Assembly (NCBI GenBank): GCA_014773175.1
Contig: VXCM01000691.1
Span: forward strand, 447 to 64,446
Origin: Lucifuga dentata
Lineage: Eukaryota > Chordata > Actinopteri > Ophidiiformes > Bythitidae
Direction of reading: 5' to 3'
Length of the DNA: 64,000 bases
Positions 57,427 to 64,000 of this stretch are shown piece after piece (positions within the stretch are counted from its first letter, which is position 1; each line of letters starts with the position of its first letter). Below the pieces are notes generated by a model. The model saw only the letters and a program-made list of their open reading frames with translations, did no database searches and had not been told where the DNA came from. Both the position numbers and the translations under genes were made by a program.

Positions 57427-59610
57427 GGCTCCTTTTCCACCACCACCAGCCCATCCATCAACCCTTCCGGGCCCCTCCTCTACGAGGCTTGCATGCTTAC
57501 CACATCTTCAAGTATATAAGAAAACAGAGAGAAAAAAGATTTTAATGACAAAAAAAGACTGTCATCCCATACCACTCACACCACCAGAGGACTGAAATTT
57601 TTCCCGTTTTAAAGGAGAATAAAAGACAAAAAAAAAAGATAGGAAAAAAAAGGACCTCTTGTTACACTGAAGTTTTGTATTTAGGGATATGAAAGCAGGG
57701 ATGTTTTCATAGTTTTTCTCTTTTTTTTCAGAGATTATGCATACTCCATTGTTTTGTTTTGTTTTTTGTGCTGCTTGAATTTAAGCATTTCTGCGTTTAG
57801 GTTAAGGTGTGTGTATCTCTTCCCCTGACGTTCTTACACGCTGTCTCTCCTCATGGCTTCAACTCAGTATTATGGGGTCATCTTAGAAAAGATTTTCAAG
57901 AGTTAATTTTTTTCCCCAATAATACACACACTGATGTGGTAACACTAGACTACACTTAGAAAACATGTAATTGAAGTATGGTTTATCATACATTTAAAGT
58001 GTAATTACTCCTATCCTGACTACCCATTCTTTGTGAGGCACAAATTCAGAATGGGTAACCGGGCACAGTGACTTCCTGCTAAAGCTTGGTATTTTTCTGC
58101 TTGTTGTGCAGTGAAAGTAAATGCCTCTTTCCTGTTTTTGTTTTTTTTTTTAAATAGCTTGCCTTTTTTTGGTGGACCAGTTGTTAGCAATGCTTTGTAT
58201 CTCCTGATTCAGATGTGCTACCTTGTTTTCAGGGTGTCCCAGGGCCCAATGTATATCTTTAGGCTGGTCCTTTTAGATCACGCAGACTGTACAACTAGTA
58301 ACTTCAGGACCACTAAGCAAATATTGTATTTTTTTTTTTTTTTTTTTTTTTGAAGATATGTGTGTGTGCGCCTGTGCGTGTGCTGCAAAGTGTGAGAGGG
58401 TGAGTGTGTGAATTTGACATGTAGTAACTTAGAGTTTAAGTATTCCTCCGCTAGGAACTTGCCATTTTAAACGTTAGACTGCAGGTCCTTGCCTGAAGTA
58501 GTTCATATTGTCGTTTGAGAAGTGATTGTTTAAATCTAGGCAGAACGATAACTAGACCATGGACATATCTTGCTCCTAGAGTATCCGCAATGTCTTTCAG
58601 ATCTCAAAGCAACTTGTTTTTTGTTTTATTAGCACCAGTCCTCTGAAGATTGTTTTTCCCCCATTCTGTAACCACATTTTGTTTTACCAGTACTGCAGCA
58701 CCATTGTATAATTTGTCTGAAAGAAATGTCATTGTGGCACAATCAAGAGCTACAGAATATAATGTGAGCTAATGGTGCGTTAAGCCACCTGTGTCAGCAT
58801 TTCCATTCAGCATTTTATTTTAATGATGCGGGTGTGTTTTGCATTGGGTGGGGATTTGAGGTGTGCGGGGGATAGACAGGATTGAGTGAATTTGAAGCTT
58901 TACATGTGCTCTGCAAAGACTTACTGGTCATGCACTGATACAGATGGCTGGAGCGGTTTCTCATAGGACTGTTTGAGCCACATGGCAGTTAAACTTCTCT
59001 GCAAACATCCCTGATCTAATAAATTGCTTTAGAGGTGTTACGTGTATTCTGCCAATGACTGTTGGGTTGTTTGAAATCAGTACTGTGATTTTAAAGCTGT
59101 TAAAGAATGTGGTGTTGACTGGTCATTTTGAGACATGCTGCTTAGCATTGCTGTCTAAAGCCTATTTAGATTTGAATGGGAGTAATCAGCCTCAGTTTTT
59201 CATAATATGCCTCAAAAATGAGGTACCTAGTCATTATAGGCAATCAGAATGAATGACAAAGTTTATCATAATAATGTAGTATTTAATAGTTAGCATGTAT
59301 ATGTCTTAATTGATATTTTTAGTTTATTGAGTTTCTCATGATTATGACGAATGAGTTAGGATGTACGTAGCCTGTATTTATAATTATGGCTCGTGATGTA
59401 TCAATTAGGATGTATTACGTCACACTGTCATTATGGTTTAATGTTTAATGATAAGCATATACTGCGGCACAGTTAAGAGCGAAAAACAATATTGTTTCAG
59501 ACAGAATTTCATTCCGGATCATTTTACCTGATAATCTCTCAGAAATGTAGGTGACTACTCAGTCAACAAGCCCCGTAAGAACTCAAATAAATGCTTTTAC
59601 AGCAGCATTT
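57427..59610 (+). other. serbp1 3' UTR region
   Basis: Long T-rich sequence without other genes. AATAAA signals occur at 57618-57623, 59018-59023 and 59586-59591. The last is followed by a GT-rich stretch (GAGGTGTTACTGTTTGGTGG), a good cleavage-site context, so the longest transcript probably ends near 59610. A GT/TGTGCG microsatellite lies near 58360-58395. Confidence 0.55.
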
Positions 59611-60184
59611 GGACGAGGTGTTACTGTTTGGTGGATGTCATAATTATGTGGGTAGATTTTATTAGGTCTTGTAAATAATTTTTAAACTGATATGTGGCAA
59701 AGTACATTTTCTATGCATGTTAAAACGACAAATACAGGGAATGAAAAGGTTTAATTGAAGCAAGATGATTCACTTCCACTCATTTCCGCTTGTGCTCAAC
59801 TCAGAAATTTTCTCATTTATGTTGTCTTACGTGTGTGCTAAGAGAATTTTTTTAAATTATCTCGTGACTTTCTTTGGAAATCAGTATGCCAATAGTATTC
59901 CAAAAATGCGTCACGGTCTTGAGCAAAGTATGAAAATAGCGGAAAAACAACGAGGCGGGGCTTCTAGTATCAGAACCAATTGAACTCGATCTACAACACA
60001 TGCGCGAAAACAGGAAACGCCTCGTAATCAAAGTGAAATTTCTCTAAATTTAAGGGACACTAAAAAGAAAAACAACTGGATAAGACAGAGGACTTTGTTA
60101 TGTTTGCATGAGGAAAATATGACTCTTGTAAGTAGCAGATAGTCGCTCGAATCTGAGTCCCTCCCGAATTTCTTCCGATTTTCT

Positions 60185-60240
60185 CATCTTTGAAAGCTCT
60201 TAACCACGCCCCCCGACGGTGCGTCATCAATACGTAAGCC
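60185..60240 (+). promoter_or_regulatory. Probable slc35d1 proximal promoter
   Basis: CCACGCCCCCC (Sp1/KLF-type) and a GTGCGTCAT stretch lie within 50 bp of the ATG, in a local rise of CpG. No TATA box is seen. The 5' UTR appears very short, or the start is upstream near 60000-60180. Confidence 0.4.
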
Positions 60241-62365
60241 ATGGCGGAGATTAACAAATATGGACGACGGTTCAGTGACAGAGGTTTGTCTGGTGAAAGA
60301 CCGTCAAACGGGGGCGATGGCAGGAAACCGACAGCCGGTGATAGCTCCGTTGTGTTTGCGAAACTGTTGACTGCCGGATTTTATGGAATCTGCTCTTTTC
60401 TGATCGTTGTTGTCAACAAAAGCGTCCTCAGTAGCTACAGGTACTTAAGTACAAAGTTCAAAGTATGCATGCAACTTCGTTTTGGGCCACGACCACCGAG
60501 CAGAGTTTGTCGTTGACATTCTTGATAATGATAAGGATACAGTCTGTGAAATAAATTGGTCTGACTTTAATAATCATAACAGGAATAAAAGTGCGTGTTT
60601 TGGAGAAAGCAGGCAGGAGAAAGCACCATACTTCGAGGTGTGGTGGTTGCACTGCAAACCAAAAAAGGAGTGCTTGATTTCGCAACATCAGCTATTTGAA
60701 AGTGTCCTTGGGTAAAAAATGTCCCATTCTAACCATTGTGTAAATGTGTTGCAGATTTCCGTCATCGACATGTGTTGGAATTGGCCAAGTAAGAGCCACT
60801 GTTTCTTTACAAACACTTAATGTCGACTGAAACAACAAATCCTGACACACTGACTGAAATTTTCACAGATGTTGGCTACAATTGTAGTTCTGAGGAGTGC
60901 AAAGGCGTTGGATGTCATCTCATTTCCAGATATGACTCTGGGTATACCTCACAAGGTGAGAAATAAAAGTTTTTGCCCGCACTCACAAATTTTATAGTAT
61001 TGTTCATTATAAGTTGTACTCAAAATAAATGAAAACAGTTATATTTAAAGTGAGAAGTACATTTTGTTTTCAGTATTTCAACAAACATGTTTGCTGTCAT
61101 TCCAGATGTTTCCACTACCTCTGCTTTATGTTGGGAATCAAATATCAGGACTGTTTGGGACACAGCGACTCAAGTTAGAGCGTGTTAATAATTGCCTCCA
61201 TGTTAGATGTGTAATGTGAAATCATCAATTTATAACACCTTTTCTCCTTTCCTAGTCTACCCATGTTTACAGTTTTGAGGAGATTCTCCATTTTTCTTAC
61301 AATGGTCTTTGAGAGATTCTTGCTAAAGTAAGTTAAGCTTCATTCCTCACATGCAAACAGAATTCCCTTAACCTGTATATTATTTTCAGTGCACAACAAC
61401 CTCAGAACAACTGTAATCAGTCATTTCCTTTCCTCACAGAAAGACTTTCTCTGCATCCATTAAGCTCTCAGTGTTTACAATGATCTTGGGGGCTTTTGTT
61501 GCAGCAAGGTGAGACAAACATCTGCTGACACTATCTAGCTCACGGGCTGAAAAAGTTGAGATTCATGTTAAAAAAAAAAAAAAGATTATGTCTTATTTTC
61601 TGTGCTTTATAGCGCTGATTTGGCATTCGACCTTGAAGGATATGTGTTCATAATGTTGAATAATGTTCTGACAGCTGCCAGTGGGGTATTTGTGAAGCAG
61701 AAGCTTGATGCCAAGGTGAGAGCAGCTATCATTGTCTTATGCTGTTTTTTGTCTTTTTGTTTGTTTTTTTTTTTTTTACATAATTTCATAAAGGTCTGCG
61801 TGCTGCTTTCTCATAGGACCTGGGCAAATATGGGATTCTCTATTACAACGCCTTAATTATGATTTTCCCTAGTGTGGCATACTCATACTTCAGCGGGGAC
61901 TTGCAAACGGTAGGGAGGGTTTTCTAATACAAATTGTAATGTTAGTTGTAAATGACGCTGAAAAATGTTAATTGTTAGTCCAGAGGTCTGTAACCTTTTT
62001 TCCTGCAAGTGTAATAAAATGATGTGCACACCCACATTCCACTTGTGTCTCTATCAATATTCAGAAACCAACTATGGACTCCCAAACACATTTTCAGCTT
62101 TGCCCACATATGTGGAAATGACTAAGATGCAGTAAATTTAATTAATACTGCTCACCAAATCAATTTGGCTTGATCCAATTACCCAAGACAATTCCAAACA
62201 AGAATAACAATGTGATTGGCTTTTTGTTTTTTTGTTTTTTACTTCTTTTTGACATATTATGCACTAAATGGATCTATTAAAAAAGTAATTGATGATTAAG
62301 TGTTAGTATGAAGAATATTAATTGAAGCCCTGGTTAGTTCAATATCATATACTGTTGTAAAAGCT

Positions 62366-62423
<58 letters not shown>

Positions 62424-63110
62424 GGCGCTGGAGTTTGATGGATGGTCTGATCAGCTCTTTGTGGTGCAGTTCATGCTGACCTCTGTCATGGGGTAAACTG
62501 TTTTGTAAATCTTTCTGTTTTTTTAAAGACATCATTTTCCTGAAGATAATGTCCCGCTGTGTTTCTACTGTGGAGTAACTCTGTGCTTCTGTGTTGACAG
62601 CTTCATTTTGATGTACTCCATCGTGCTGTGCACACAACACAACTCAGCGCTCACCACCTCCATCGTGGGCTGTATTAAAGTAAGTGATTTCTAGCCACTG
62701 CTGAGCTCTGCTGGTTGTTGAATTTGGTGACTTCCTTTGGTTTTTACAGCAACTCCTCCTGTGACTGTTACAGAACATTGTAGTGACGTACATTGGAATG
62801 GTGTTCGGTGGAGACTATATATTCACCTGGACTAACTTTATCGGTCTAAACATAAGGTGAGAAACCAATTGAAGCTTCTGAAGAGGAGCTACTATTTTCA
62901 GGTTGGCAGTAAGGTAAATTCTGGCATCTTTGTTTCCTGCAGTATTGCTGGGAGCCTGGTGTACTCTTACATCATCTTTACTCAGGAGCAATCAAGTAAG
63001 AAACTACAATTGTCCCATCAGGTGTTTTCCTTCAGTATTTTTGATTAATAATAATGTGTAATGTATAGGTTTCTGAAATGTTGACATCTAATTTAACAGA
63101 AAAGATGTAA
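60241..63110 (+). CDS. slc35d1: UDP-glucuronic acid / UDP-GalNAc transporter (ER nucleotide-sugar transporter)
   Basis: SLC35D1 carries UDP-glucuronate and UDP-GalNAc into the ER lumen and is needed for chondroitin sulfate synthesis in cartilage. Thirteen exons: 60241-60440, 60755-60788, 60869-60955, 61106-61173, 61256-61327, 61440-61508, 61613-61715, 61817-61909, 62425-62492, 62601-62679, 62774-62856, 62943-62995, 63100-63110. They give 339 residues (human 355), with about ten hydrophobic helices. Diagnostic stretches: [73 protein letters not shown] and [20 protein letters not shown]. The ATG has a strong context (GCCATGG). The C-terminus is shorter than human, ending QEQSKKM: the last exon supplies only three codons plus the stop. 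A CT microsatellite forms the exon 9 acceptor tract. The neighbour serbp1 is also its human neighbour. Paralogues D2 and D3 fit less well. Confidence 0.95.
62369..62420. repeat. CT microsatellite forming the slc35d1 exon 9 polypyrimidine tract
   Basis: 26 CT units end 4 nt before exon 9, directly followed by GTAG. Confidence 0.9.
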
Positions 63111-63222
63111 GCCACGGAGTGCCGCCCTGACACTGAACAACTGCAAAGAGAATATATTTCGGAGTATCTGTGTACATACACACTATGTACTGTGTCCATG
63201 GATGTGTTTTTAGTCTGTGCCC

Positions 63223-63686
63223 TTAATGGACCATCCCACTAATGGTAATTTTCCTAAACATACGACTGGTGCACTACATTTTTGAATTTTGCCAAATCCT
63301 CTATCTTTCAAAATCAAATGTTCAGATGATACATCTACAATGTTTCAGTGTTTTGCCTGTTAACTTGCATGTTTAGGCACTGTTCTCCTGGAATTATATT
63401 CCCTGGCGGAGACTTATTTTTTCCTTCTGTGCAGCTCTGTGTTGGATCAGTTAAATTAACTTCAAGAAAAAATAATAACAGCATGTTGTTCTCAGTGATG
63501 GATTACTTACGTTAAGCACATTTCAAGTCTCTACAAGTTGATTTTTATAGCGTACTGCAATGAACTGAAAGCAATGACAGTCTGAAGGTAGGAAAAATAA
63601 TTCAAAAATGTACAAGTTCAAACATGTATAGTATGACTTGGAAAATGGTTGGAAGTAATGCAAAAACTACCAGTATTGTCCTTTAA
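63223..63686. mobile_element. TTAA-type MITE family 1, diverged full copy
   Basis: TTAA (63223-63226) then TGGACCAT, and CAGTATTGTCCT then TTAA (63683-63686). The internal TCTTTCAAAATCAAATGTTCA block matches 13197-13220. It starts 113 nt after the slc35d1 stop, so it may lie in its 3' UTR. Confidence 0.7.
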
Positions 63687-64000
63687 TGTGCTCTACAAAA
63701 CAAAGAATCTTAGTTATAATGCAGTTTTTATGTAAGTTTCAAAATGTTGTCTTCAGAAATGATATTTGGTGCTGTTATGTAATGGTTTCTGAGGTAAGTT
63801 ACCTTTTATGTGTAATGCTGTTAAGATTAAGTTCCTACATTTTTATATTCAATCATATTTTTGTAAATTTTTTGTTAATAACATTATCATTGACATTTTT
63901 AATGAATTGAGGCTGTGATTTTCGTTTTTCCTTTTTTGTCTTAACTATGATACTGTCCAAAATCTCAAAATACAGCAATGCATTCATTCTTAACACATTT
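63687..64000. other. slc35d1 3' flank to window end
   Basis: AT-rich; no poly(A) signal of the exact AATAAA form or other feature was recognised. Confidence 0.4.

Overview
This is a stretch of teleost fish chromosome. Short exons with GT-AG introns, an AT-rich background, CA/CT/GATA microsatellites and decayed L2-type LINE pieces all fit a ray-finned fish. The spliced proteins match vertebrate genes closely, and nothing bacterial, viral or organellar was seen. Six protein-coding genes all lie on the + strand.

Layout: 1-8090 is gene-free with LINE remnants. 8278-9321 is a compact R4-family RGS gene, most like RGS5. 9800-21700 is a gene desert holding a foldback DNA element, two copies of an unnamed repeat and decayed teleost repeats. 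21741-32205 is nos1ap in ten coding exons. 36360-45152 is ddr2, a collagen-receptor tyrosine kinase, in sixteen coding exons. 46349-49840 is hsd17b7, a sterol 3-keto reductase, in nine exons. 49841-52450 is intergenic with an L2-like LINE 3' end. 52656-57426 is serbp1, an RGG-box mRNA/ribosome-binding protein, in nine exons. 60241-63110 is slc35d1, an ER nucleotide-sugar transporter, in thirteen exons. I traced every exon chain by reading frame: each keeps one open frame from ATG to stop, with coding lengths of 537, 1566, 2631, 1038, 1215 and 1020 nt.

The genes do not form one pathway. Their neighbourhood is informative: from memory, RGS4/5, NOS1AP, DDR2 and HSD17B7 are neighbours on human 1q23.3, while SERBP1 and SLC35D1 are neighbours on 1p31.3, so the window joins two human chromosome 1 blocks.

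No new gene system was found. The most useful observations are: (1) twelve of thirteen single-N positions are flanked on both sides by the same sequence (about 66 bp, or the same homopolymer), which points to unmerged contig overlaps, one of them duplicating a serbp1 exon end; (2) two miniature DNA-transposon families bounded by TTAA, with copies next to a nos1ap exon and in likely 3' UTRs; (3) a foldback element with about 155-180 bp arms; (4) an SRE-like site overlapping a CCAAT box upstream of hsd17b7.
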